Source: Liolophura sinensis (taxonomy: Eukaryota > Mollusca > Polyplacophora > Chitonida > Chitonidae). Taken from it: DNA of 64,000 nt. The translations under genes and the position numbers were made by a program. Shown here in pieces: positions 24,101 through 34,405 of this stretch. Numbering within the stretch: position 1 is the stretch's first letter; each line of letters opens with the position of its first letter. The notes under the pieces are model-generated. The model worked only from the letters and a program-made list of their open reading frames with translations. It had not been told where the DNA came from and searched no databases. The stretch is taken from NCBI RefSeq assembly GCF_032854445.1, contig NC_088299.1:14749608-14813607 (forward strand). Reading direction: 5' to 3'.

Positions 24101-27100
24101 CTGTAATGCAGGGCGCTAGAGATTGTACAAAACATTGGAGTTTTCGGCGGACATACATGTAGTGACAGTAGTGAAAATGAGAGGGGTGACGATACTCTTA
24201 CATAAAGTTTGCAGGAGAGAACTTGCCTGCCACCAGTACGACCCAAATCACATGTGGAAGTGTTCACAGGTAACTCACCGTAGTTAGTGGATAGATACTC
24301 AAGGCATGAACCTTACGGTCATTTATGTGAAGAAATGAAGAAGCCTGTAATAAACAGGAGAAAAATTAACACATTTGTTCATGCATAAATGTGTTTTCCC
24401 ACAACGTACCACAACAATAGGTATATTGATTATTATACTACACTGCAACACTTTGAGCCCACCTGTCAAGTTTTGGGGGACGGTAGAAATGACTATCTTC
24501 TCTTTAATAATCTGAACTGTTTTGGGATAGTTTGGAGAAAGAAATTAGTATACATATACATGTAGTATAGAAAATATACTGGCTCCAGTTAAGTTTAGTA
24601 TGGTTGAAACAGAAAACATGTAGTTTCTAGAATTAAGGTTTGTATTTAAGTTTCTGTTGGGGATTTCGTGGAATAAGTGATTTACTACTATGTTTTATTA
24701 TGGCGATTGAGTCATCCCTCCCCCTCCCCTCCCCTTTCTTCTCTTCCCTCTCCCTTGCTTCTTCAGGTTATTGTTGCCTGAAATGTGAAAAAGAAATTTT
24801 CTTTTTCTACTCATTTCTTTTCTTTCTAATTTTTAAATGGCACTATATAATTTGTGGCGAAAGAGGGTGGATTTTGGGTCCTGATCATATCAATATGCAT
24901 CTGGTTTCATCTTGATTTTATCTCTGTAACAATTTGATTTTTGTCCTCTTTATAGATCCAGTTCATGAGGTGTTAATTTGAGTGGATAACTGTGTGAGTT
25001 TGTGATGAACTGTGGAGGGGCCTATCATAACCAGTGCAGTTGTACTCAAAACAGAGATCACACAGGCTGTCAAAGTTTTACAACTGTTTACCGAACCTGA
25101 CAAACATGTATTTATACATACTGTGTCAGAGTGCCGTTTATTTCTAATTAATTAAATAAGGAGAAAAACTGCTGTTGCACTGTGTTACCTGCAAGTGTTC
25201 CGTAGTAATACTGATGATACGTGCAGGTGAGGTGACAGTAACTGTGTGATCAGTGGGTTGGTACACCTGTCCTCTACTGTGTATTATTCAGTGTACTTTC
25301 AATTGATATACAAGTAATGTAGCTCTGAATTGGCACTTTATTTTGCCATAATCAAAGACTCATTATTTGGCACTTTATTTTGCCATCATCAAAGACTCAG
25401 TATTTGGACACTTTATTTTGCCATCATCAGTGACTGAGTATTTCGGCACTGTATTTTGAAAGCGTCAGTGACTCAGTATTTCATGACTTAATTTTTCCAA
25501 AATGAGTCACTCATTATTTCAACACTTTTTTTTAACCATCATGAGTGATTCAATGAACTATACTTTGATGATGCCAAAACAAAATCTTCGTTACTAGGAG
25601 CTACTCTTCTTGTGTATTTGGTAAAACTAAAAACTGTGATGTCAGCTGCTTCACAACGTACAACAGTTCACCTGAGCAGTTAGTATAAGCACTTTATTTC
25701 ATGCCATTCAACCATTGATTACAGGAACGAAGTAGTCTTTTTAAACATAATTTTACTAAAACATAACATTTCGATAATATTTTGGATTATTTTGTTACAG
25801 TAAACTGTACTGAGAATAAGTGCTACAGGATACATACATGACTGTTCTCCTATAGTGTACATATAGATGGTACAAGTACATGTACAGGGAAAGACTTGCA
25901 TGAGCACATTACATAGCGCCTTGGTTGTACTTCTGTTTTCTCTCGTTTTGTATATACATGTCATCACATATGGATCCGTTCTATTCGCTGCCTGTGTCAT
26001 TCCATTGGCGCCACTACCACCGAGTCTGACGTCGCTGGAGTCAGTTGGGTGTATTGTAGTGTCTTAACTCGCGCAACTTAATGCGACTTCTGGAACATTG
26101 GGATGTCACGCAGTGTCCCCTGGTGGCCACTAAATCTGTCACCAGTGGCGGTCAGATCAGCGAATAGAATGGACCCTATGTTTGTACATGTACATCAGCT
26201 TGTATATATCATTTTGTGCAGTTCTCACATACTATCACATACTTATGGTGTATTGTATTACTTATGGTGTATTGTATTTTGTATGGTGTATGTATTGCCA
26301 TTATAGTCATAACAATGCTTTGAAAGAACGTATTCAAATGGCCAACATTTATGTCACTAAAGTGATATTCAGATTTTTAGTGGAAAAGGGAGGTAATTGT
26401 GAATGTGGAGTTCGTAAAGCCTGTGGAGTGCTTACTGGTAAGGAACAGGATCCTTGTTGTCCATGTTGTGGAATGGGTTAACACTTAAGCACACTTAACC
26501 CCCCTCATTTTTCCACCTATGAATTATTGTGTAAGTAAACTGCTCTATGAGAAATATGTCTGTGCAAAACTTGAAATCGAAATTGAAACTCAAAATTTAA
26601 ACTGATAATAAAGTATAATTGAACTAAAGTTGCTTGATTATTCATTTAGTGGAAGAGAATTATTCATTTGGGGAAAGGTAAGACAAAAAATGTCTCTCAA
26701 ATTTCAGTCAAGCATATAAAGTAGGGTATATTTTATCCCCATCATTTATGGTGAAAAAGAGAATGATTTATGTGTCATATAGATACAACTTAGGAAAGGG
26801 CAGTAACTCCTTTTGAACAACTGCATGGTTGGGGATAGTGGATTGTTTCACTGCTGCTGTACCACAAACCTGCATTTAGCCTGTCCTGGGAACTAGGTGT
26901 ATTAATTGGAACTGACCTGTATTTACTATCAACTACTGTTATAGGTTTGATAGAATAATATCAACTTTTTTGGCAGTTTGATACAGCATATAATGCTCTT
27001 ACTAACACCTGTTTTAATAGTAGATGTAGTGAAAATCTTTGTATGACTTCTGTAGTCCTGTATATTACTTGCTTCTAATGCAGTTAGATTATGTGCTAAT

Positions 27101-28316
27101 ACTACTACCAGTACATAGTGGTAGAGTGGAAGCCACATTGATTGATTTCTACAACACCTAACATTTTTATGTAAGATAATAAGACTATAGTATTTCTTTC
27201 TAAGCTTACAGTGTAACCTTGTGTTGTTCAAATCTGGGGATTCGCCTAAAATGATGAAGCTGATTTATATTGAATGGTGGTGAGCAATGCAGGCATAAGA
27301 TAACCTGAATAGAACCTTTTTGTAAATAACCATCTGTTAAAGATTTCACAAGTGCAAGTAAATACTAGTGCATCACATAATTGTTAAACATCAGATTTTA
27401 GGCCAATAAGTTTAGCTTTTCATTTTTACTTGTCTCACATTTTTTTTTTCTTTCTGTGTGTTGTTGTTGTTGTTGTTTTTTTGTTTTTTTTTTGAGTGTA
27501 GGGAAAAGGCAGTATAGGCGACTCTCATTTACTAAGCAACGTTCATCACATCAGAATACTCGACTTCCAAAACAAAGTTAAAGGGAATGAAGAAGAAGTC
27601 ATGCTAATTTACCCTTTACATAGTCAGCTTAAACAATACTGTTTTATGGCCACAAATGAGTCACATTTCATGGGCCTTTTTTCGCACAGAAAATTTTCGT
27701 AGATGCTTGTTGACACCGGGAATTAAGACAGGTTAAGAAAATTTCTTAAACCCAGTTGACACAAAACTAGTCCCAACTGCTTATATCGCATTGTTCTTCA
27801 CAATGGCATTCCTATTCAATACAACAAACTACATAAATTGGAGAAACTAGTTTGCTTGTTACAAAGTTTGAGTGTTGACTATATGGTAAGATTAGTAAGC
27901 CTCATACATAGTCATAATGCATGTGTATTAAGGGAGATGTAATGTGATAAACTTGCTCATATGATAACATCAGCCATTGATGGAGTACAACAGACAAGAT
28001 TTGTTATACATGTTGTACTATGCTCTTTCTCTGAAGCTCTCCTGTGCGAGATGCAAACACTTCAGCCAGAGACGGCACACCAGCTGCAGACACTGAGAGC
28101 AAGAAGACAACGAAAACCAGTGAGGCGGCCAAGAAGAAGACTCCATCTCTGTTACGCTCCAGCAGCACAGGCAAGGCGAAATCCTCCCTAAAGCTGGACC
28201 CAGACCTGAAGAGACCAGGGGCAAAACCGGACTCGCAGAAGAGCTCTCTAAGCAAGGGGGATAATGCAGAGCTTTCCAAACCTGTGCGCAGGGCCAGCTC
28301 ACTGTCTAAGACATGA
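4640..28316 (+). CDS. CAMTA: Calmodulin-binding transcription activator (CAMTA), 20 exons, 5' incomplete
   Basis: CAMTA proteins are nuclear DNA-binding transcription factors that respond to calmodulin. Exons assigned by homology, GT-AG sites and phase continuity: 4640-4731, 6032-6099, 6949-7084, 7571-7642, 8327-8465, 9126-9166, 9673-11279, 12231-12365, 13177-13274, 14099-14277, 14511-14586, 15122-15312, 15763-16364, 16693-16797, 17556-17805, 18577-18758, 19815-19963, 20467-20660, 21660-21734, 28037-28316. They encode about 1,555 residues in family order: CG-1, long linker, TIG, ankyrin, IQ motifs. Human CAMTA1 is about 1,670 residues and CAMTA2 about 1,200. All junction phases agree except within the seventh exon, which has one base too many. 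The start codon exon is missing. Whether another exon lies in the 6.3-kb last intron is unknown. Family assignment is very secure; the last exon is the least certain. Confidence 0.95.
4871..5117 (+). mobile_element. SINE family A, 5'-truncated
   Basis: It starts within the tRNA-like head (GCGCAGCGCAATGACCCAGG) and keeps the body and AATAAATAAGTAAG tail. It is sense to CAMTA, in the intron after exon 4640-4731. Confidence 0.8.
6428..6528 (+). mobile_element. SINE family A, 3' fragment
   Basis: It keeps the CCCACCATAATCCTGGCTGCC block and the GAGTACAGCGAATAACACC tail with AATAAATAAATA. Sense to CAMTA. Confidence 0.7.
6665..6713 (+). mobile_element. SINE family A, tail only
   Basis: Only the tail ATTCTTGAGTACGGCGTAAA...AATAAATAAATAAATA is present. 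Sense to CAMTA, 140 bp after the previous fragment. Confidence 0.65.
7377..7409. repeat. Perfect 14-bp inverted repeat (hairpin)
   Basis: CATTAAGAACATAC (7377-7390) and its exact reverse complement (7396-7409) flank a 5-nt loop, in the intron between CG-1 exons 6949-7084 and 7571-7642. Function unknown. Confidence 0.8.
9673..11279 (+). CDS. CAMTA: CAMTA large linker exon, with internal frame break
   Basis: This 1,607-nt exon encodes the low-complexity linker between CG-1 and TIG and the first half of TIG. It opens with [16 protein letters not shown], the family's short helix after CG-1, then S/T/Q/P/H-rich sequence with a hydrophobic patch ([18 protein letters not shown]) that resembles activation-region motifs of CAMTAs. 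Acidic patches ([15 protein letters not shown]) look like transactivation segments. The reading frame used up to about 10150 stops at TAA 10213-10215, while the frame that leads to the TIG domain is open only after TGA 10148-10150. A one-base shift, or a very short intron, must therefore lie between 10151 and 10212. A separate finding covers this. Confidence 0.9.
11104..12365 (+). CDS. CAMTA: CAMTA TIG (IPT) domain, split across two exons
   Basis: The end of the large exon reads [20 protein letters not shown], then TGPWL, CLFD and VLRCFAPG. The intron 11280-12230 is followed by [21 protein letters not shown] and a tail ending HGDWFSID. This is the immunoglobulin-like TIG/IPT fold of CAMTAs, involved in non-specific DNA contact and dimerisation. 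Phase is 1 at both sides of the intron (CCA G|CT CAT). The intron contains a foldback element at about 11800-12124. Confidence 0.93.
11800..12124. mobile_element. Foldback/MITE-like inverted repeat element
   Basis: The outer arm GTATTCAACAAAAATG (11800-) is mirrored by its complement ending at 12124. A second paired block is TTGTTTTCTCTCAGTATT against AATACTGAGAGAAAACAA (about 11848 and 12068). A third is GATCGATAATCACAG against CTGTGATTACCGACC near the centre. No coding capacity. It lies in the intron that splits the TIG domain. Confidence 0.7.
12490..12668 (+). mobile_element. SINE family A, internally deleted copy
   Basis: A degenerate tRNA-like head (CCAAGGTGGTCAGCATCTAA) is followed by GTGAGTTCAAGTCCAGCTC, a shortened body and the TTGAGTATGGC...AATAAATAAATA tail. 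Sense to CAMTA. Confidence 0.75.
13177..13274 (+). CDS. CAMTA: CAMTA exon between TIG and ankyrin: short amphipathic helix
   Basis: The exon encodes [20 protein letters not shown] followed by a Ser-rich end. It corresponds to the vertebrate segment DDNQFRMSILERLEQMERRM, a predicted coiled-coil helix. Entry phase 2 nt, exit phase 0. A 14-bp tandem repeat that contains extra CAG|GTGTG splice-like sites begins 25 nt after its donor. Confidence 0.92.
13300..13356. repeat. 14-bp tandem repeat, four copies
   Basis: The unit AGGTGTGCCTCCAC is repeated four times from 25 nt after the donor of exon 13177-13274. Each junction recreates CACAG|GTGTG, which looks like both an acceptor and a donor. Confidence 0.85.
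13536..13700 (+). mobile_element. tRNA-derived SINE (family B), 5' half
   Basis: The head GGCTCCAGTAGCTCAGTTGG is tRNA-like (A box TAGCTCAGTTGG) and GGGTCAATCCTGGGT resembles a B box. The body (CTAAGATCTTAGAAGAGGAAG, GATGACTGGTTGACC) matches the family-B copies at 20858-21180 and 55560-55893. No tRNA CCA-proximal stem closes it, so I call it SINE and not a tRNA gene. Sense to CAMTA. Confidence 0.75.
14099..15312 (+). CDS. CAMTA: CAMTA ankyrin repeats, three exons
   Basis: Exons 14099-14277, 14511-14586 and 15122-15312 encode the ankyrin region. Visible repeat cores are [20 protein letters not shown], then [29 protein letters not shown], then [20 protein letters not shown]. The donor-acceptor pairs join R|S and L|M exactly as in vertebrate CAMTA (IKWR..., TPLMWACALGH). 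Ankyrin repeats in this family are protein-interaction surfaces. Confidence 0.94.
15763..16797 (+). CDS. CAMTA: CAMTA Ser/Pro-rich linker exons after the ankyrin repeats
   Basis: Two exons, 15763-16364 and 16693-16797. The first begins [20 protein letters not shown] and includes a basic patch ([14 protein letters not shown]) that could serve as a nuclear-localisation signal. The second ends in an acidic segment ([14 protein letters not shown]). Phase is 1 at both junctions. An internal CAG|GTGTCA near 16326 could be an alternative donor. The downstream donor at 16798 is followed almost at once by a 27-bp minisatellite. Confidence 0.88.
16848..17144 (+). repeat. 27-bp minisatellite, 11 copies, intronic
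   Basis: Eleven near-identical units (GTCTCTGAAATAGGCTC plus ACCTATGTA or close variants) lie 50 bp after the CAMTA donor at 16798. The unit length is a multiple of three and the array is open in the CAMTA frame as VSEIGSTYV repeats, with a stop at 17238-17240. The complementary strand is open too. I treat it as intronic because the next exon (17556) joins in phase to 16797. Confidence 0.92.
17556..18758 (+). CDS. CAMTA: CAMTA linker exons before the IQ region
   Basis: Exons 17556-17805 and 18577-18758. The first carries [17 protein letters not shown], matching the conserved helix MMTLAEHIIEATPDRIK of vertebrate CAMTA. The second is rich in Ser/Pro/Tyr ([15 protein letters not shown]) and ends with KDFSQLTLS, continuing into [12 protein letters not shown] in the next exon, as in the family (FAQLTLSDHEQRELYEAAR). 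The intron between them contains two SINE fragments. Confidence 0.92.
18112..18252 (+). mobile_element. SINE family A, 3' part
   Basis: AGCAACCTGCAGATTGTCGT, CCCACCATAATGCTGGCCGC and the GAGTATGGCGTG tail are present; the head is missing. Sense to CAMTA. Confidence 0.75.
18418..18520 (+). mobile_element. SINE family A, degenerate fragment
   Basis: GTTGCTGTGAGCTCAATTCC and CCATCGTACAAGTGAATTAT with GGTACGGCATAAATAA are recognisable. It is shortened between head and tail. Sense to CAMTA. Confidence 0.6.
19174..19360. mobile_element. Short foldback (MITE-like) element
   Basis: Arms of about 50 bp, starting GGTAAGATTCCAGCCC at 19174 and ending with the complementary GGGTTGGAATCTTACC at 19360, match with few differences. 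Total length is 187 bp and there is no coding capacity. It lies in the intron before exon 19815. Confidence 0.8.
19815..21734 (+). CDS. CAMTA: CAMTA IQ motifs (calmodulin-binding region)
   Basis: Exons 19815-19963, 20467-20660 and 21660-21734 encode five IQ-like motifs: [46 protein letters not shown] and IIQQRFRNHYQRK. The last is split by the intron 20661-21659. A run of six glutamines follows the first motif. IQ motifs bind calmodulin, which is how this family is thought to sense calcium. The last exon continues into [15 protein letters not shown]. Confidence 0.94.
20021..20265 (+). mobile_element. SINE family A, interrupted
   Basis: GCTAGCAACATGCGAATGGT...CCTCCTGGGCTCCAC is followed by about 80 bp of unrelated sequence and then CCCACCATTATACTTGCTGC and the GAGTATGGTGTAAAGC tail. 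Sense to CAMTA. Confidence 0.65.
20858..21180 (+). mobile_element. SINE family B, nearly full length
   Basis: CAGATCCAGGGTAAATCCTG (B-box region), CTAAGACCTTAAAAGAGGAA, GCACTAGGTAAAAGAGC and the tail ATGACTGAAAAATTGTTGAG...ACCCAAAGCACTCACTCAC are present. It shares the same plan as the antisense copy at 55560-55893. Sense to CAMTA. Confidence 0.75.
25331..25545. repeat. Degenerate ~37-bp tandem repeat, 5-6 copies
   Basis: The unit GGCACTTTATTTTGCCATCA followed by TCAAAGACTCAGTATTT recurs with growing divergence to the right. Confidence 0.8.
25972..26176. repeat. Inverted repeat, 19-bp arms
   Basis: GGATCCGTTCTATTCGCTG (25972-25990) is mirrored by CAGCGAATAGAATGGACCC (26158-26176), 17 of 19 positions complementary. 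It could be a foldback element. Confidence 0.6.
28037..28316 (+). CDS. CAMTA: Probable last CAMTA exon, basic Ser/Lys-rich tail
   Basis: An acceptor (CTGAAG|C) restores the frame left by exon 21660-21734 (AA|C, Asn) and opens [16 protein letters not shown], then a Lys/Ser-rich tail ending RRASSLSKT and TGA at 28314-28316. The tail has no clear vertebrate counterpart, so this exon is supported by phase, open frame, composition and position rather than by strong homology. It lies 6.3 kb from the previous exon. A candidate poly(A) signal AATAAA is at 28982-28987. Confidence 0.6.
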
Positions 28317-28756
28317 GGTGGTGCCTGAGATATGATGTTTGATGTTTACTTTATAATACCTGTCCAAGTTAATCACTGTTATTCTGAGTATTGTCACCTG
28401 GATGATTGTTTTTACCTGACTGATCTGTGACATACCCATGTGTAGCAGGACAAAGCTTTACTCTTCACCGTGATATTATGGAGGATTATGATATTTACTC
28501 ATCTTGATGTTAATAACCTAATATCTGTTGGTCATAAAGGTTTATATTCATACTGACACAAGTTTACACCTTGTGTGGACCTTTTTGTTTTATTATAGTT
28601 CAAGATGCCACTCACATGAAACCATTCATACTGCTGTTGGGTACTGAATTTAACCCAGGTCAATGCATTACTGTATATGTCCATAGGCCATTGGAATTTG
28701 TCTGCAAGTTTTTAGATTTACTGTACAAAGACCTCAGACCATCATAGCCCATATAT

Positions 28757-28915
28757 GCTCTCAGCAATCCTGTCTCAGCCTCAACAATCCTGTCTCAGCA
28801 TCAGCAATATTTTCTCAGCCTCAACAATCCTGTCTTAGCCTCAGCAATCCTGTCTCTGCTTCAGCAATCCTGTCTCTGCTTCAGCAATCCTGTCTCAGCC
28901 TCAGCACACCAATCA
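28757..28915. repeat. 20-bp minisatellite, about 8 copies
   Basis: Units of the form TCAGCAATCCTGTCTCAGCC, each with one to four changes, lie within the likely CAMTA 3' UTR. Confidence 0.9.
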
Positions 28916-29780
28916 GTTTGTTAATTAAATCTGCCTCCAGTCACCAGGCTAGTTTTTGTGGTGTGGACAATCACACCAAAAAATAAACAGCAAGTCCGTG
29001 CAGGCTGCTAAGGGCAGGTTACATGTATGTCACTTGCTGTCTCTCATGATGTAGATAAAACTGTGTTGGCAGAATACTTCCTACTTTGACCACAAATCAG
29101 ATTATGTACATGTACAGGCACAAACATGCCTTCAGGTGTTTGTCTCTATCCATCAGGGGCTCAGAAAACCTATTAATTACACCTTTGTGGAAAGATAGTG
29201 ATTTGTATTGCTACTATATTGAGGAAAAGCTTCCCACAATGTCTTCTTCCATCTTTTGACAAAAATGTAGAAAATGATTGTTTTGCCGTGGTGTATGAAG
29301 TATGAGCACAGTTCTCAGTGCCGATTTTGTCTGACTCAATATCTTAAATACTACATGTATGTTAAGAGGCACCTGTCCCGTTTATTCTGTAGCTAGCATT
29401 TTAGGTCACTCAGCAAAGCATACAAGTGCTATGATAAGACTGCACTAGTGTTGAGTCCAGGCTATGAGGCGTGTAGGCCTACTGCCATCTGCTACAAGAA
29501 AATACATGTATAGCAGAACGAATACTCGAGTCAGCATCTCAGTAGCCAAGGCGTTATGTCGTTTACACTTCAACTTTGAGACAATAAGGGTTCGTGTATG
29601 CTGCATTCATTCCTTACATGCTACTGGGGAAGATTGAAACCGCTGGCATCGTTTGAGACCATTAGCACAGTTTGAAAGCATTGATGAAGTTTCAGACCAT
29701 AAGCAAAGTTGGAACACGCTGGCATACATGTAGTTAAGAGACCTTTTGGGTACATCTAGGTTTTTGTCACGTACATGTTG

Positions 29781-29900
29781 TTCTACTCACTTACATGTAG
29801 TTCTACTCATGTACATGAAATTCTACTCACTTACATGTAGTTCTACTCATGTACAGGTAGTTCTACTCATGTACAGGTAGTTCTACTCATGTACAGGTAG
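29781..29900. repeat. 20-bp minisatellite, 6 copies
   Basis: The unit TTCTACTCATGTACAGGTAG alternates with TTCTACTCACTTACATGTAG. Confidence 0.9.
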
Positions 29901-31579
29901 TTCTGTTCACCAACAATGTGAAACAGTGATCAAGGAAAATGGAGATGATGTACTTGTGTAATTATATACAGAACATTCTCTGTAACAATTACAATAACAT
30001 ACAAGTAGGCCTACCTCTGTAAAGTTATCATATCTCTGTGATAAACATGTACATGTGTTTCACAATGGCTTTCTGTAAGAGAGATGTAGCCCAGTCTAAG
30101 TTATTGCAAATCACTCTTCGGCTTGGACACACCATGTGGTGTGCAAGTTCAATCCCACTGTTTACCAGGGAATTTTCCTCCCTCTTCCATGGTCGCTGTT
30201 CTCAGGGGTCAAGGAACAAGTAAGCAGTGAATTATTCATGAGTAGAGTCAAAAGTAATCAGTCACTTAATTCAAATTGAGTCAAATGTCTGCTTAAATCC
30301 AGTGTGATTACCCTATTAATATATGCTTTTAACCAAGTGTCTTATTATAAGCATAGGCCTTCTTGTCATAGTTTGTAAATTATTAACGCATCATTTATTC
30401 ACGTGTGATTTGTTGTATGCCATTCATTAATAGAACATTTGCTGACTTCCAGTTTTTAAGTGTCTTAATACTGTTCTTGAGAGTTTAAACTCTTCAAATT
30501 AATCATTCATTAGCTACAAGAAGCCATCATGGCTTAGAATTTTAATGACTTCAAACTTCCGCATGTTGATAGATACATAGATATATAGTTATTGCGCAGA
30601 CTGATAGACCTATGTATCTACATGTAATATCTTTTGGATATAAATAATCCTAGTCATGAAACAATACTGTTAAAGAAACACCAACTGTTTCTTTCACCAA
30701 GAAACAGTTTTTTTCCACCAACTGTAGAATTAGTATTTCGCTTGAATCGGTGGTGTATGTAGTGGGTAGTTTTTCATCATTGGAATTTGATCTGTGCACA
30801 CTCTTTTACCATCAGTATTTATACACTTTCTTGTTTATCACTGGTTAGCAATAGTATCTCATGTGATGAAATTATACCTTGTGGAGGTATAGACCAATTC
30901 AGAATGGACTACACAAGCACCATATTATTAAACGGAATGGTGAGCTGAGATCTGAACTAACTGGAAACTTTTGCTGAAGCATACAAAGGCCTCATCTTAG
31001 GTCAGACGAAGTTTCAGTGAATATGAAAATAAGGATACAATAGAGGAACCTGGCTATGGACAATGAGCAGAAGTATAAGCGCTGTGATGGCAACCGTTCA
31101 TAAAATATGAATATGCTTGAGCTACATATACAGACATAGTTCAGGTACGAGGTCAACTCAGCTTTACCAATTCCTGACAAACCTCGAGTTAGCCTCGTCA
31201 TATTTAATTGATACCTGCAACTGCTATATCTTGAAACTCTCTCTTTGAACTTGATGTTCTCTTTCAGTTCTAGTTTACTGTAAGGTTTATACTTTTTTGG
31301 CTGTATGTTAGTGTTGAAATAAGAAATACTTAAGATAAATAAGGCTTACAAACACAGTAGGTTTGTTTACTGAGGATGTGGATATAGTGAATAGGAGAAA
31401 ATAGGAGAGAAGATCAGTACATGTATAGTGTGAATAATGGGAGAAAAATCATTGGCTAAGCATCACTTTATAACATACAATGTGACCTGTTAATGTACGG
31501 AGGACATCTGTACCATGGGATTAATTAGTGAGAATTTGCTGTTCACGGGGACAACGTGACACATTGACGGAGTGCACCC

Positions 31580-32350
31580 TGTGTTGGTCACATGGACAGA
31601 AGTGTGGCACTCTGTTGGTCACTTGGACAGCAGCGTGGCACTCTGTTGGTCAGTTGGACAGCTGTGGGGCACTTTGTTGATCACTTGGACAGCAGCGTGG
31701 CACTTTGTTGATCACTTGGACAGCAGTTTGACACTTTGTTGGTCACTTGGACAACAGTGTGACACTGTTGATCACTTTGAATAGCAGTCTTGTACTTTGA
31801 TGGTCACATGGACAGCAATGTGGCTGTTGATCACTTGCACAGGAGTGTGACACTTGTTGATTACATGGACAGCAGTGTGACACTGTTGATCACTTTGAAC
31901 AGCAGTGTTGCACTTTGATGGTCACATGGACAGCAATGTGACACTTTGTTGATCACTTGCACAGGAGTGTGACACTTGTTGATTACATGAACAGCAGTGT
32001 GACACTTTGTTGGTCACTTGGACAGCAGTGTGACACTGTTGATCACTTTGAACAGCAGTGTTGCACTTTGATGGTCACATGGACAGCAATGTGACACTGT
32101 TGATCACTTGCACAGGAGTGTGACACTTGTTGATTACATGGACAGCAGTGTGACACTTTGTTGGTCACTTGGACAGCAGTGTGACACTGTTGATCACTTT
32201 GAACAGCAGTGTTGCACTTTGATGGTCACATGGACAGCAATGTGACACTTTGTTGGTCACTTGCACAGGAGTGTGACACTTGTTGATTACATGGACAGCA
32301 GTGTGACACTTTGTTAGTCACATGGACAGCGGTGTGACACTTGGATAGTC
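31580..32350. repeat. 31-bp satellite-like array, about 25 copies
   Basis: The unit CACTTGGACAGCAGTGTGAC plus ACTTTGTTGGT is repeated for 770 bp. A marker variant (CACTTTGAACAGCAGTGTTG) recurs at 31891, 32044 and 32195, so a five-unit block of about 152 bp has itself been duplicated (higher-order repeat). Confidence 0.92.
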
Positions 32351-34349
32351 ACATGGAGTTTGACAGCAACAGAAGATATTTCCATTTTTCTACTTAATCT
32401 CCCCTGTCCAGTGTTACCAGTATATGTACATATATATATGTGCACATGTTGGCATATATATGCATGTAGATACAGGAGCATTCCATGTTGTAGGGGTTGT
32501 GTTATTGCCCTGCACTGTTTATTATACTTACTGATAATGTTTAACTCTTGCATTGCCCACTGTTACCTACATGTACATGAATAACGAGATGTAAATATAT
32601 TTCTTATACTATTTATGAGATTTTTCATCACACCGATTATCAGGCGTGCCTGCTGAGGGTAACATTGTTTACTTTTTCTCTTTCAGCAGCCAAAATTGCT
32701 TATTTGTCTAAAGTTTTCTCCTGCATTTGTGATCAATCATTTAAGAAGTGTTATGTAAAGTACATACCTTTGTTGTATATTTTCCTTTTTTATTCCTTAC
32801 TGCTAAATTCTTATTATGTGTGGTTGTATAAAGTTTGTTAAGTTATTTTGAGCCGTTTTATATGCATTCTGTTTTGTCCCATGTTTATATGTATAACTAT
32901 TGATTTTTATTTGGTGAAAAATGCGTACATGTATCATTTTTGTATCTTTTGTGCTCATGTTGTTCAGTTTATTAGTTTAGTCTCTCTTTACCAACACAAA
33001 ATATTGCTTACTGTTTCAACAAGAGAGAGACAGACAATTTTGGATGTACTTAACATATCAACACAAATACAATCTTAAAAAGTGTCAAATCCAGGCTATC
33101 ACAACTTAAAATCCCAAATGTTGGGAAGATGCAACATTTTGGTGTTATTAAAAATGGTGTGATGAAAAAAGCTATAACGTCTCCTTATTCAGTAAATTAA
33201 ATACAGATAAAATTGACAGTTTCCAATATGGAAAGAGCCTATTTCACATGCGGCTTGGAGAGTTATGCAGACGCAGTGACCAGAAGTGACGGTAGGTTGT
33301 GGTCATGATAGTCACATATTAACACTTCAAGACCTTTGTGGCCAACAGTTTGCCTTGTACTTGATAATGTTACGGCTTGAATGTAAGAAGGATGGTGTGT
33401 GAACTGATTTTGTAGTGTTTGAAGAACAAGCTTCAGACCGTCCACACAGGGACTGGCAAATCAAAGAATGGTTTTATTGCTGCCCAAGCAAAATCTGTTG
33501 ACAGGCATTAGCTCTATAGCTGTAAATCTTAGAAATAAACCAGACACTTTTACCATGCATATATACACATTCTCACACATATGATGGCTTTGATAATGTA
33601 CCGTGTATTGTAGCTTTAAAAACAATACACTGGTCAACCTTATGCTTCAGCAATTTTTTTCTTCTCATTTCTTATCGAAACGTATATTTTATTTCATCTT
33701 TGTCTCGTAATAATAACTGTTAAATTTATATTCTGGATAGGCCCCCAAAGTAAACATGAATTTGTTCTTTTTGTTCTGTTTATTTACTTGGGAAAAGCAC
33801 TTGAGTTTGTACAGTTATTACACCTCTTGTTAAGAGCTGAATGTCTCAAACCCATGTCAATCCCTTGTTATTTTAATAGGGAATGTGTACTAATTGTTCA
33901 TACATACTTTCCTCCATGAATTGTATCATTGTTCTTCTATAATTAAAATGTTACGCCCTTATTGAAAACTGGTTGTTTCGTTCAATTTCTCTGCTGTGTA
34001 ATTTGTGGCTTATTCTGTTAAAAAGGGAAGTGAGGCAAAGGCTCGGTAAATATTGGGTACTCGTACCCGAAATGACCTCAGATTTCTCCCACAAAAGTGC
34101 GTGGTGCTGAAACTTATGATTTTCCAGTAGAATATAGTAGCAAACCCCAAAACACCTTTTTGTAATCAATAGAACCCTGAGAATGAGGAAAAATGGCCAG
34201 TCATGGACGAAGTATTTAGTCATAGAGACTAACCATGAGATGCCAGTTCAATCCTAGCCTTGGACTGGGAATTTGTAGATTACACAATCGTCATTGTGTG
34301 TGAGATTTTGGTAACAATAAACACATGATATCGATTTTGAAATCTCGTC

Positions 34350-34405
34350 GTCATATGACTGAAAAATTCTTGAGTACGACGTTAAACCCCAAGCACTCAC
34401 TCACT
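34350..34405 (+). mobile_element. SINE family B, tail fragment
   Basis: CATATGACTGAAAAATTCTT, GAGTACGACGTTAAACC and CAAGCACTCACTCAC match the 3' end of family B. Confidence 0.7.

Larger units (their letters stand above)
21735..28036. other. Large last CAMTA intron
   Basis: 6.3 kb with no convincing coding exon. It holds a degenerate array built on CCATAATTAGCTCAACA-like units (about 23285-23530), a pyrimidine tract (24716-24770), a 37-bp degenerate repeat (25331-25545) and a foldback at 25972-26176. A possible short exon at about 22966-23000 is discussed under rejected items. Confidence 0.6.

Noticed and set aside
26182..26481. 99-codon frame with a Cys-rich end ([15 protein letters not shown])
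   Set aside because: It starts within a repetitive TATGGTG stretch and overlaps the foldback area; no homology recognised.
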